Of a stretch of DNA of 23,334 bases, positions 1-7,335 are shown in pieces. Location of the stretch: NCBI GenBank assembly GCA_913052075.1, contig CAJXDD010000019.1, positions 1-23,334 of the forward strand. Direction: 5' to 3'. Every line of letters starts with the position of its first letter. The first letter of the stretch is position 1. A program made the translations under genes and the position numbers. The DNA is from UBA9926 sp913052075. Its GTDB lineage: Bacteria > Pseudomonadota > Gammaproteobacteria > Pseudomonadales > Azotimanducaceae. A model generated the notes under the pieces. The model was not told the DNA's origin. It ran no database searches and saw nothing but the letters and a program-made list of their open reading frames with translations.

Positions 1-36
1 TCACCTCTCTCCCTAATCCAGTCAAAGGCGTGCGTT

Positions 37-690
37 GTGACAGTAACGATTGAAGAGGTCGAAGCGTACCTTTCCGAGCACCCTGAGGCGGTGTTATCCC
101 TAAAGCTGAAATCGACCGAAGGAAGCAATACGATTTCCTTTGCGGAGCGACGTGCAGAAGCACTAGAGGAAAGGCTCGCTCAAACCCAAGCGAAGCTCCA
201 AGAGCTGATCGATGTTTCAAAAGACAACGAGCGGCTGTTTCAAGCTTGCAAAACATGTCTGATCGAGCTGATTGAAAGCCGCGATATCAATGCCCTAGCA
301 CACATTATCGAAAGAAGCCTAGGCGAGGCATTTAGCGTCTACGGTCATCATCTTTTTTTATTCGAAGACGGGGAGGTCAGCGCAAGCCCTGATCTCACTC
401 GTATCGATCAGTCAAAATTGTCTCGTCAGATGGGTAGCTTATTTACGACGAGCGCTCCTTGGCTGGGCGCCATCCGCCCATACGAAGCAAAGACGATTTT
501 CCCTAATGCAAAAAGTGTGGCGTCTGCAGCTATCGTTCCAATTCGAAGAAAAAAGCAGCTCATCGGCCTGTTTTGTTTAGGAAGTGCTGAGGGCAACCAC
601 TTCCACGCTCAGTTGAGCACCCACTTTTTAGAGCTGCTTGCAGATGTCATTGCTTGGATCACCCCACGCGCGGACACTGTCGATTCATGA
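37..690 (+). CDS. DUF484 family protein
   Basis: The product is 217 aa and resembles the DUF484 family that sits between dapF and xerC in many gammaproteobacteria. The N-terminal ~70 residues are charged and helical, with the family-like start containing 'YLSEHPE' and a heptad-like stretch around residues 35-65. The remaining ~140 residues look like a GAF-type sensory fold. No catalytic motif is visible and its biochemical role is not established. I take the GTG at 37 as start because AAAGGCG lies just upstream at good spacing, but the frame stays open to the window edge, so a longer form is possible. Its TGA overlaps the xerC ATG (ATGA), so the two are translationally coupled. The gene is probably downstream of dapF, which is outside the window. 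Confidence 0.85.
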   Translation: MTVTIEEVEAYLSEHPEAVLSLKLKSTEGSNTISFAERRAEALEERLAQTQAKLQELIDVSKDNERLFQACKTCLIELIESRDINALAHIIERSLGEAFSVYGHHLFLFEDGEVSASPDLTRIDQSKLSRQMGSLFTTSAPWLGAIRPYEAKTIFPNAKSVASAAIVPIRRKKQLIGLFCLGSAEGNHFHAQLSTHFLELLADVIAWITPRADTVDS

Positions 691-1637
691 CACTGGCATT
701 TCGCGACACGATCCAACCCTTCTTAAACCACCTGGCGCACGAGCGAATGCTCTCGCCAAACACTGTCAGTGCCTACCAACAGGATCTTGCTGCATTTACT
801 AAGTACCTGGAGACAAAGAATCAATCACACTGGCGACAAATCACACCCAATGACATTCGAAGCTTTTTAGGGAGCGGCCAGCGCAAGGGCTTATCGGGAA
901 AGACCCAACAGCGGCGGCTCTCCAGTCTTCGGAGCTTGTTTCGTTATCTTGGCCGCGAGGAAGGCATTGATGAGAACCCAGCCGAGGTCGTGAAGGCCCC
1001 AAAAAGCCCTAAGCGACTGCCCTCTATTCTCGATACCGACCAGATGCAACAGCTTTTGTCGACCCCCGCTAGTGGTTGGCACGAGATTAGAGACAAAGCC
1101 ATGCTGGAGCTGTTTTACTCTTCCGGGCTGCGATTGAGCGAGTTAGTTGGCGCCAACCTTGATAGTGTGGATGAATCAGCCGGTACCATTACCGTTTTGG
1201 GCAAAGGCGGGAAAGTCCGTTTGATTCCTGTAGGGCGTCTTGCCCTTAGCGCCATCGCTGCCTGGCGAGATATTCGGGACGATCTCCCTGTGAGTCGACG
1301 AGTCGCCGACGCTAACGCACTGTTTATCAGTGAGCGTGGACAGAGAATCAGTGCGGCCAGTGTGGCCGCTCGACTAAGGCACTGGGCGAAGAAGCAAGGC
1401 CTGGGTCACCGTTTACACCCTCACCTGCTGCGCCACTCATTCGCGAGCCATGTATTGGAATCAAGCGGGGACTTGCGTGCGGTACAGGAAATGCTCGGAC
1501 ACGCAGACATTAGCACCACCCAAATCTATACCCATCTAGACTTTCAACGGCTGGCTGAGGTGTACGACTCAGCCCATCCGAGGGCTCGCAAACAACCAAC
1601 GAAACCCATCTCAACAGGCCGTTCTGTCGATGATTAA
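687..1637 (+). CDS. xerC: Tyrosine recombinase XerC
   Basis: This 316-aa site-specific tyrosine recombinase acts with XerD at dif to resolve chromosome dimers during division. The N-terminal SAM-like core-binding domain covers residues ~1-105 and the catalytic domain ~110-300. All catalytic residues are visible: R149 in 'SSGLRLSE', K173 in 'LGKGGK', H246 and R249 in 'HPHLLRH', H272 in 'MLGHADIS' and the nucleophile Y281 in 'QIYTHLD'. The spacing matches XerC/XerD. I chose the ATG at 687, which overlaps the DUF484 stop as ATGA, over an in-frame TTG at 654 that would add 11 unlikely residues. XerC rather than XerD is inferred from the DUF484-xerC-yigB context, which is conserved in gammaproteobacteria. 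Confidence 0.96.
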   Translation: MTLAFRDTIQPFLNHLAHERMLSPNTVSAYQQDLAAFTKYLETKNQSHWRQITPNDIRSFLGSGQRKGLSGKTQQRRLSSLRSLFRYLGREEGIDENPAEVVKAPKSPKRLPSILDTDQMQQLLSTPASGWHEIRDKAMLELFYSSGLRLSELVGANLDSVDESAGTITVLGKGGKVRLIPVGRLALSAIAAWRDIRDDLPVSRRVADANALFISERGQRISAASVAARLRHWAKKQGLGHRLHPHLLRHSFASHVLESSGDLRAVQEMLGHADISTTQIYTHLDFQRLAEVYDSAHPRARKQPTKPISTGRSVDD

Positions 1638-2328
1638 ACTCATCGGGTTTGACCTCGACAACACGCTCTGGCCCGTGAAACCCGCCATCATCCATGCGGA
1701 GCAGTGCCTATCTGATTTTCTTCAAAGCCTGCATCAAGATGTGCGCTATCCCCATCCAGACACCATGGCTTATCGCAAGGCACTGATAGAAGCCGACCCG
1801 TCGTTAGCGTTTCGGCTCACTGCATTCAGGCGCGCTTTGCTAATCAATGTGCTGAGCGACGTGCCTGGATTACAAAATCAAGCAGAGACGCTCGCCAACC
1901 AGGCCATGAGCCTTTTTCTGGACGCTCGTAGTCAGGTTCAGCCATACCAATCGGCTGATCGCGTGCTTACAACGCTTAGTGCGCGTTTTTCGCTCTGCGC
2001 TCTAACCAATGGGAATGCCGACCTCAGCAAGATCGCCTTAGGGCGTCATTTTGCGTTTACAAGATCAGCGGAGGACGTGGGTGCGCCAAAACCGGAGCCC
2101 GCTTTATTCTTGGAAGCCTTGAAGATCGCCAAGTGTCAACCCAGTGAGATGATCTATGTAGGCGACGACCCAGCGCTTGACGTTGAGGCTGCTCGATCCC
2201 TCGGCATTTTCACGGTGTGGTTTCAGTCTCCGGACGCGAAGAAGCCGGAGGTGGAACCAGACTATCACGCTACGATTCATGAACTGGATGAATTGCCGAC
2301 AGCCATTGAGCGTATCGAGCAATGCTAA
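1630..2328 (+). CDS. yigB: HAD family phosphatase, YigB-type
   Basis: This 232-aa cytosolic HAD-superfamily hydrolase carries the four expected motifs: D8 and D10 in 'FDLDNTLW' (nucleophile and acid/base), T126-N127 in 'LTNGN', K154 in 'GAPKPEP' and D179/D180 in 'YVGDDPALD'. The helical cap lies between motifs I and II at residues ~16-95. In E. coli, YigB follows xerC and dephosphorylates small phosphates, including a flavin biosynthesis intermediate. The same position here supports the name, but the substrate is inferred. The ATG at 1630 overlaps the xerC end by 8 bp (ATGATTAA). Its TAA overlaps the convergent thrC stop by 4 bp, leaving no room for a terminator between the two operons. Confidence 0.9.
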   Translation: MIKLIGFDLDNTLWPVKPAIIHAEQCLSDFLQSLHQDVRYPHPDTMAYRKALIEADPSLAFRLTAFRRALLINVLSDVPGLQNQAETLANQAMSLFLDARSQVQPYQSADRVLTTLSARFSLCALTNGNADLSKIALGRHFAFTRSAEDVGAPKPEPALFLEALKIAKCQPSEMIYVGDDPALDVEAARSLGIFTVWFQSPDAKKPEVEPDYHATIHELDELPTAIERIEQC

Positions 2329-3695
2329 GCGCAAGCGCCTTCAATAAATGTTTTTAGCGACGCCTCGCTAGCATCAAGGTCGTACCTTCGAGTCTCTTTG
2401 CCGGCTAACGCTTGCAAAGTAGGGTGGTGATTAGGGGTGTGAGGAAGCGCCTGCTCAACCGCCTCAACAAACTTGGCAGGATGAGCAGTTGCAACCGCGA
2501 CCATAGGTACATCAACTCGTTGATATTGCTCGGCGATGGCTATTCCTACCGCGGTATGGGGATCAGCGAGATATCCGAATTGATCAAAGACCTTCTCAAT
2601 GGTCGCTACCGTCTCGGCATCTGTTACTGCGCCAGCTTGAAACCAATCGAAATCTCCATGGAGGTGCTCCAGCGTCGAGGTCTGGCTGTCTTGAAAGCCG
2701 GACATAAATGTCTTCACTCCTTCAGCATCGCCCCCTAGTTGAAAGTAGAGATATCGCTCAAAATTACTTGCGACTTGAATGTCCATGGCAGGACTGAGCG
2801 AGAAATGGACTGGGCCTCTCTCGTAGACTCCGGATCTGAAGAAGCGAGCTAAGATATCGTTATCGTTGGTGGCTAGGTTCAGCCTGCCTAAAGGCAGTCC
2901 CATTTTCTTCGCTAAGTAGCCGGCAAAAATGTTACCAAAATTTCCGGTGGGTACTGTCACGTCAAATACGGCCGGGCACCGCAACTGATACCAAGCCCAA
3001 AAATAGTAGACAACTTGAGCTAGTACTCTTGCCCAATTCACAGAATTGACAGCCCCCAGGCTGAAGGCTTGTTTGAATTGCAAATCATTAAAAACGGATT
3101 TAAGCAGTTGCTGACAGTCATCAAAACTGCCATCGACCGCAAGGTTGAAAATATTGTCGTCGAGCACCGTAGTCATTTGAAGTTCTTGGAGAGGGCTCGT
3201 GCGACCATCAGGAAACATGATAAGGACTCGGATGCCGGGGCGCCCACGCATGGCGTGAATAGCGGCCGAGCCCGTATCTCCACTGGTGGCACCTAAAATA
3301 TTTAAGGTTTGTCCTCTCTCCAGCAGTATATGAGAGAACAGCTCACCCAAAAACTGCAGCGCAAAGTCTTTGAATGCCAAAGTAGGCCCATGGAACAGCT
3401 CTAACACGTGTAACGATCCGACACCTCGTAGAGGCGCTACATCAGCGTGACCAAACCCCGAGTAACTCTCCTCGGTCATTCGTTTGAGAACATCTTCATT
3501 GATGTCGTCCGAAAAGACCCGGATGACTTCAAAGGCGAGTTCAGGATAAGTCAGGCGAGCCCAGTTCGGTAGTTTGGCTCTCACGTCGGGAACAGCATAC
3601 GGAACCATCAGGCCGCCATCGCTGGCAAGTCCCATCATCACCGCGTCCTTGAAACGGACCGGTGAAACACCACCTCGCGTGCTGACGTACTTCAT
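2325..3695 (-). CDS. thrC: Threonine synthase
   Basis: This 456-aa PLP enzyme converts O-phospho-L-homoserine to L-threonine, the last step of the threonine pathway. The N-terminus 'MKYVSTRGG' is typical of the long bacterial ThrC class. The PLP lysine is K109 in 'FHGPTLAFKDF', 'GATSGDTGSAA' is the phosphate-binding loop and 'VPTGNFGN' follows. I chose the ATG at 3695 rather than one seven codons upstream because the family begins at this residue. No hom gene precedes it, unlike the usual hom-thrC operon. The kinase supplying its substrate, thrB, lies about 10 kb away at 13033. A TAAAAT -10-like element lies a few tens of bases upstream but without a convincing -35. It converges on and overlaps yigB by 4 bp. 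Confidence 0.96.
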   Translation of the reverse strand: MKYVSTRGGVSPVRFKDAVMMGLASDGGLMVPYAVPDVRAKLPNWARLTYPELAFEVIRVFSDDINEDVLKRMTEESYSGFGHADVAPLRGVGSLHVLELFHGPTLAFKDFALQFLGELFSHILLERGQTLNILGATSGDTGSAAIHAMRGRPGIRVLIMFPDGRTSPLQELQMTTVLDDNIFNLAVDGSFDDCQQLLKSVFNDLQFKQAFSLGAVNSVNWARVLAQVVYYFWAWYQLRCPAVFDVTVPTGNFGNIFAGYLAKKMGLPLGRLNLATNDNDILARFFRSGVYERGPVHFSLSPAMDIQVASNFERYLYFQLGGDAEGVKTFMSGFQDSQTSTLEHLHGDFDWFQAGAVTDAETVATIEKVFDQFGYLADPHTAVGIAIAEQYQRVDVPMVAVATAHPAKFVEAVEQALPHTPNHHPTLQALAGKETRRYDLDASEASLKTFIEGACA

Positions 3696-4096
3696 GTGGC
3701 GTATTCCCGATATCACTTCGCCCGCATTTTACCTCGATAATCCACTGGGTTGGGCTAAATGAACGCGAGGTCTCAGAGAATGTGTGTATCTTTGGGGTAA
3801 CCATGTATCGAGGGCTGCTAAGCGCAGTGTCTGCACTCTGCTTTGATTCGAAGCCTTATATCCGTGGGGGAAACTCCGAACAAAACAAGGCCAACGACCT
3901 AACCACACTAACGAAATCCCGGGTGCTCACTTTTCCTACTTGCATTGGGAGGAATTGATTGAGCAACGTGTCTTCTGTGCTAGGAGACACGAATCGCGAT
4001 GCCTAGTATATTAAATGAAGCAGTTTGCCTGTTGTGGGAACTCCGCGGCGCTTCGTGAAAAACAAGGCGCGCGCGGATTAACAAGAGGGCAGTTAG
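3696..4096. other. Intergenic gap between glnK and thrC
   Basis: These 401 bp separate the end of glnK from the start of thrC, both on the minus strand. I see no full gene. The right part has a GC-rich hairpin at 4043-4076 that could end glnK transcription. A 15-codon TTG reading frame on the plus strand (3959-4006) has a strong GGAGG six bases upstream and encloses a 7-bp hairpin (3967-3973 with 3985-3991). It has no downstream partner gene and is probably chance. Confidence 0.5.
4043..4076 (-). terminator. Possible terminator hairpin downstream of glnK
   Basis: CCGCG (4043-4047) pairs with CGCGG (4072-4076), and GCGCTT with AAGGCGC inside it with a small bulge. The stem is strong and GC-rich and lies about 20 bp beyond the glnK stop. 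The U-run expected after the stem on the minus strand is missing, so it may be a Rho-assisted terminator or an mRNA 3' end stabiliser. Confidence 0.3.
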
Positions 4097-4435
4097 TTAT
4101 ACCGCTTCCGCGCCAGTTTCTCCGGTGCGGATTCTGATGACATCCTCAAGCGCAGTGACGAAAATTTTCCCATCTCCTACCTTGCCAGTGTTTGCAGCGT
4201 TGGTGATGGCTTCAATCACTCCATCTAAACTGGAATCATCGATGGCCACCTCAATTTTAACTTTAGGCAAAAAGTCGACGACGTATTCTGCGCCTCGGTA
4301 CAGTTCCGTGTGGCCCTTTTGTCGACCAAATCCTTTGACTTCTGTCACAGTCATGCCCTGAACTGAAATTTCAGATAATGCTTCTCGAACATCGTCAAGC
4401 TTGAATGGCTTAATTATGGCGGTGACCAATTTCAT
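4097..4435 (-). CDS. glnK: Nitrogen regulatory protein P-II (GlnK)
   Basis: This 112-aa trimeric PII signal protein senses 2-oxoglutarate and ATP/ADP and is uridylylated by GlnD under nitrogen limitation. The uridylylation site is Y51 in the T-loop 'ELYRGAEYVVDF', and the C-terminal 'VIRIRTGETG' is typical. The sequence is close to pseudomonad GlnK as I remember it. The ATG at 4435 has a good TAAGGAG upstream. The GlnK rather than GlnB assignment rests on sequence resemblance, on the sigma-54 promoter far upstream (4703-4719) and on position near a cytochrome c5 gene as in Pseudomonas. No amtB follows, although glnK-amtB is one of the most conserved bacterial gene pairs, so it may act on an ammonium transporter encoded elsewhere or on GlnE/NtrB. 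Confidence 0.93.
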   Translation of the reverse strand: MKLVTAIIKPFKLDDVREALSEISVQGMTVTEVKGFGRQKGHTELYRGAEYVVDFLPKVKIEVAIDDSSLDGVIEAITNAANTGKVGDGKIFVTALEDVIRIRTGETGAEAV

Positions 4436-4499
4436 GCGTTCTCCTTAGGTCGATTAATATCGGTCAACATTCCCGATCACGTCCAAATACTGTGCTGCC

Positions 4500-4517
4500 C
4501 GCTTTCAATTGAAAGCG
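4500..4517. repeat. Perfect 18-nt palindrome in glnK upstream region
   Basis: CGCTTTCAATTGAAAGCG reads identically on both strands. It lies 65-82 bp upstream of the glnK start, inside the presumed leader. There is no U-run on either side, so it does not look like an intrinsic terminator. It could be a dimeric regulator operator or an mRNA hairpin. Confidence 0.6.
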
Positions 4518-4702
4518 AGGAACTCATCTTGAGCTCCCAGGCATTCCTTTTCATTTTGTTCTGCTTTATGGGTACTAATAGCAACCCTCCGCAGATCTCT
4601 GTTACGGTTTGTCAGTTTACTGCATCAGACATTGGACCGCACTTTTTTGTGACTGACGCTTATCATTAATGTTGACGTCAGGCTGTGTCGCCCACAATAC
4701 AA

Positions 4703-4719
4703 TGCATAGCCTGTGCCAA
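4703..4719 (-). promoter_or_regulatory. Sigma-54 (-24/-12) promoter directed at glnK
   Basis: Read on the minus strand, the site is TTGGCACAGGCTATGCA. Compared with the consensus TTGGCACG-N4-TTGCA, it keeps the -24 GG and -12 GC with exactly ten bases between them and differs at only two consensus positions. Transcription would start near 4692 and run toward glnK with a leader of about 257 nt. I found no other GG-N10-GC core between this site and glnK. Confidence 0.65.
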
Positions 4720-4868
4720 AATCAGCTAACACTCCGCTTATACTATGTTCTATCTGCCGAAACCGTTATCTGGCAAGTACCACAAACGCTCGTTTCGTCA
4801 CTTTTTGAGCCTCGGCTAGTCGCAGCCAAGCCTAGACTAGTCACTTTACCGCCTCTTAAGCCTATAAC

Positions 4869-4885
4869 TGCGCCAAAAAGGTGCA
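4869..4885. promoter_or_regulatory. NtrC-type enhancer site
   Basis: TGCGCC-AAAAA-GGTGCA has the dyad structure of NtrC sites (TGCACC-N5-GGTGCA) with one mismatch. It is centred about 185 bp upstream of the predicted sigma-54 start site, within the range for enhancer-bound NtrC. A further GGTGCG half-site follows at 4897-4902. Site and promoter support each other. Confidence 0.6.
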
Positions 4886-4962
4886 CTGAGGCAAGGTGGT
4901 GCGCTCCAATGGCCCTAACCCGTGCCAGAGCGTGATCGGTCCAAGAAAAAGAAGATCAAACA

Positions 4963-5082
4963 GTGGCAACTAACTTCGACCGCATTTTTGGGCCCTCTTA
5001 CTCTGCCCTCAATGTCGAGGCAGATATTCCTCCGAAACTTCTGTTGTCACACCGCGGTTGGTGGAATCCGCTGGTGTTCTGA
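4963..5082 (+). CDS. Possible small ORF of 39 codons, unknown
   Basis: A GTG-initiated frame of 39 codons begins eight bases after an AAGAAG purine run. The peptide starts 'VATNFDRIFGPSYSALN' and ends 'LSHRGWWNPLVF', with no signal peptide or membrane segment. It could be a genuine small protein, the remnant of a larger gene, or chance. The amino-acid mix looks more protein-like than neighbouring frames, but I do not recognise the family. Confidence 0.2.
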   Translation: MATNFDRIFGPSYSALNVEADIPPKLLLSHRGWWNPLVF

Positions 5083-5349
5083 GCTTTTTAACAAAGTCGA
5101 TCACTGAAATTGCTAGAGTCAGCATGGCTTCGCCAGCATTTGCGCCTAAGCACGGGATGTTAGTTGAACATACAATAGTGTTCTGCTCTCAGAACAACGC
5201 TGGGCTGGATGCTCTCCACGTTGTTCTAAGCCATTGGTAATGCAGACTTGGGATTGGGCGGCGATTTATCGCCACTTTCCGTTTGAGGGGCTAACTCCCA
5301 TCTAGCAGGGTGGAAGCTTTTAGACGAAGGTTCGATTCAGTCGCTGTAC

Positions 5350-5769
5350 TTATTGCGAGACTGAGACCATTAAGTCCACTACGGCTTTAATGTCGTCATC
5401 CGAGCAATCAAAGCACATTCCCTTGGCAGGCATCGCGGCTCCAAGCCCGTTAATGCCGCTCGCATAGAGCACATCCATTCCTTTTTCAATTCTAGGCGCC
5501 CAAGCGTCGACATCAGCCCAGCCTGGCGCTCCTGCGATACCCATCGCATGGCAAGTGGCACAGCTTCTGTCATAGATCGCTTGCGGATCTTGTGCACCGC
5601 TGCTTGCAGCTTGGGCCACCGCTTGCCCGGCGCAGGCTTCGCCTTGAAGGCAGACGCTGCCTGCTTTTTGGATGCGCGCGATGATAGCGTCCTCAATTGG
5701 GCTTGCTATTGCAGCCATTAAAAATCCCGCCATCGCCAATCCAATTGACCTAATTAACCACTTTTTCAT
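5350..5769 (-). CDS. Cytochrome c5-family c-type cytochrome
   Basis: This 139-aa periplasmic or membrane-anchored monohaem cytochrome has a basic N-terminus and one hydrophobic segment (residues ~4-22) that is either a signal peptide or an anchor. The haem site is C70-C73-H74 in 'RSCATCHAMG', and the axial Met is probably in 'AAMPAKGMC'. The 'GMCFDC' pair near the C-terminus is the structural cysteine pair of the cytochrome c5 class. A second cysteine pair at residues 40 and 46 precedes the haem domain. I chose the ATG at 5769, which gives a clean signal sequence with GCAGGA upstream. An ATG at 5778 is possible. Family members carry electrons to terminal oxidases, and this one could feed the caa3 oxidase in this window. 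Confidence 0.9.
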   Translation of the reverse strand: MKKWLIRSIGLAMAGFLMAAIASPIEDAIIARIQKAGSVCLQGEACAGQAVAQAASSGAQDPQAIYDRSCATCHAMGIAGAPGWADVDAWAPRIEKGMDVLYASGINGLGAAMPAKGMCFDCSDDDIKAVVDLMVSVSQ

Positions 5770-5820
5770 AACACGCATCCTGCTTTGCCACACGGCGTCG
5801 GAGTATAACGGAAATCGATT

Positions 5821-7335
5821 TCAGTTGCCCCAATCTGCCTCGTCTAAGTCCCGGTTTCTCGAGAATTTGAATACATTAGACGTACCACCTTCAACTATGG
5901 ATTGCTCTGAAACGAGCGTTAAAATCGCCCGCTCTCTAAACTGCGCTAGGTCGCCCGCCCCAGTATTCATCATCGTGCTTTTCAGCTTGTCTACCGTAAC
6001 ATCGAGAGCCTCAGATACCGGCCCAACCAAAGGCACAAATGCGTCCACGCCCTCTTCGAACACCATCTTTCGCGTGCTCATTCCCTCGCTATACCGTTGC
6101 CAATTTTGTGCCCTTCTGGTCCCTTCTCCCCAGTAGGGTTTATACATCTGACCGTTGATGGAAATTTTCTCGGTAGGGCTCTCTTCAGTCATCGCAAAGT
6201 AACGCCCCATCATGACGAAATCCGCTCCCATCGCCAGTGCCATAACAATCTGCGTGTCGTTACTCAGCCCGCCATCTGAACAAAGGGGAATGTAACGCCC
6301 CTTTTCGGTAAACCACCGGTCTCGATGCGCTGCGACATCCATTAGAGCGGACGCCTGGCCTCGACCCACGCCTTTTTGCTCGCGAGTGATGCAAATTGAG
6401 CCGCCTCCAATACCAACCTTTATGAAGTCCGGGATATTCGATTCAGCGAGGTAATCAAATGCCTCTCCTGAAACGATATTGCCCATGCCGATCACAACAT
6501 CCTCACCGTATTGTTCCCTTATCCAGGTCGCTGCATCTAACTGGAATTCGGTAAACCCATCGGATGAGTCAAAGCAGAGCACGTCAGCGCCCGCCTCGAC
6601 CAATGCTGGCACCCGCTCTTTGTAATCGTGCGTATTGATGGCTGCGCCAACACACAACCTTTTTTGCTGGTCGAGCAGCTCGTGGGGATTTTTTTGATGA
6701 TCAACATAGTCTTTTTTAAATACCAGCGCGCTAAGTCGTCCATCTGCTGCTAGGATAGGTAAACAATCCTTTTTATGTCGATGGAGCAACTGGTTCGCCT
6801 CTCGAAGCGATATACCCTCTTCGCCAAAAATGACTTCATGCTTTGGCGTCATATGCTCCTCAACGCGGTTGTTCAAATCGTCTTCAAACTCCCAAAAATC
6901 CTGGTCAGTAATCAAGCCGCAGAACATCCCGCTCGCAGTACCATCACTCGTCACTGGAATCGTCGAATGCCCGGTTCGGTGCATCGTCTCAACGATCGAT
7001 GCCAGTGTGCTTCCAGGCGCCGTGTTTGCTCCACTGGTTACGAATCCGGCTTTGTGGGCTTTCACTTCCCGAACCATATCGGCTTGCGTAGCAACTCCCT
7101 GCGAGCAGTAGATTATGCTCAGCCCGCCTTGCCGAGCTAGGGCGATGGAAAGCCTTGTGCCCGATACTGCCTGCATACAGGCCGATACCAAGGGAATATT
7201 GATCTGAAAGCGACCATCTGAGGTCAAGGGTGCTACTAACCTGATGCTATCCGTGCGAAGGTCTCGAGGGGTCAACCTCGGCAACAGCAAGTACTCTGCA
7301 AAGGTCCGCGAAATATCTTCTATGATGGTCGCCAT
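5821..7335 (-). CDS. IMP dehydrogenase, Tritrichomonas-like type
   Basis: This 504-aa cytosolic enzyme oxidises IMP to XMP with NAD+, the committed step of GMP synthesis. The (beta/alpha)8 barrel is interrupted by two CBS domains (residues ~95-210). The catalytic loop is 'GGGSICITREQ' with C315, the IMP-binding Asp is D354 in 'CSDGG', and the flap dyad is R414-Y415 in 'NWQRYSEGM'. From memory, these align with Cys319, Asp358 and Arg418-Tyr419 of the Tritrichomonas foetus enzyme at a constant offset of four. E. coli GuaB instead has an 'SICTTR' loop. GAGGAG lies upstream of the ATG. No guaA is adjacent, unlike the usual guaBA operon, so this may be a second, differently regulated IMPDH. I therefore leave the symbol blank. 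Cytochrome c5 starts 51 bp downstream. Confidence 0.93.
   Translation of the reverse strand: MATIIEDISRTFAEYLLLPRLTPRDLRTDSIRLVAPLTSDGRFQINIPLVSACMQAVSGTRLSIALARQGGLSIIYCSQGVATQADMVREVKAHKAGFVTSGANTAPGSTLASIVETMHRTGHSTIPVTSDGTASGMFCGLITDQDFWEFEDDLNNRVEEHMTPKHEVIFGEEGISLREANQLLHRHKKDCLPILAADGRLSALVFKKDYVDHQKNPHELLDQQKRLCVGAAINTHDYKERVPALVEAGADVLCFDSSDGFTEFQLDAATWIREQYGEDVVIGMGNIVSGEAFDYLAESNIPDFIKVGIGGGSICITREQKGVGRGQASALMDVAAHRDRWFTEKGRYIPLCSDGGLSNDTQIVMALAMGADFVMMGRYFAMTEESPTEKISINGQMYKPYWGEGTRRAQNWQRYSEGMSTRKMVFEEGVDAFVPLVGPVSEALDVTVDKLKSTMMNTGAGDLAQFRERAILTLVSEQSIVEGGTSNVFKFSRNRDLDEADWGN

Larger units (their letters stand above)
4436..5349. other. Long intergenic region between glnK and cytochrome c5
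   Basis: These 914 bp have no recognisable gene. The left half looks regulatory for glnK, with a palindrome at 4500-4517, a sigma-54 promoter at 4703-4719 and an NtrC-like site at 4869-4885. The right half holds only short plus-strand frames, including a 39-codon GTG frame at 4963-5082, and hairpins: AGAACAACG at 5191-5199 with CGTTGTTCT at 5219-5227, overlapped by GTTCT at 5180-5184 with AGAAC at 5191-5195, plus a GGCGA/TCGCC stem-loop near 5260. An undetected small RNA, a small protein or a decayed gene all remain possible. Confidence 0.5.

Noticed and set aside
654..686. TTG start extending XerC by 11 residues
   Set aside because: The ATG at 687 matches the family N-terminus and overlaps the upstream stop as ATGA.
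4669..5240. Three overlapping plus-strand frames as a frameshifted pseudogene
   Set aside because: Their translations show no recognisable family or consistent coding character, and the first spans the sigma-54/NtrC sites.
5329..5338. GGTTCGATTC, like a tRNA T-loop
   Set aside because: The flanking bases do not form the five-bp T stem, and no acceptor, D or anticodon arms can be built around it.
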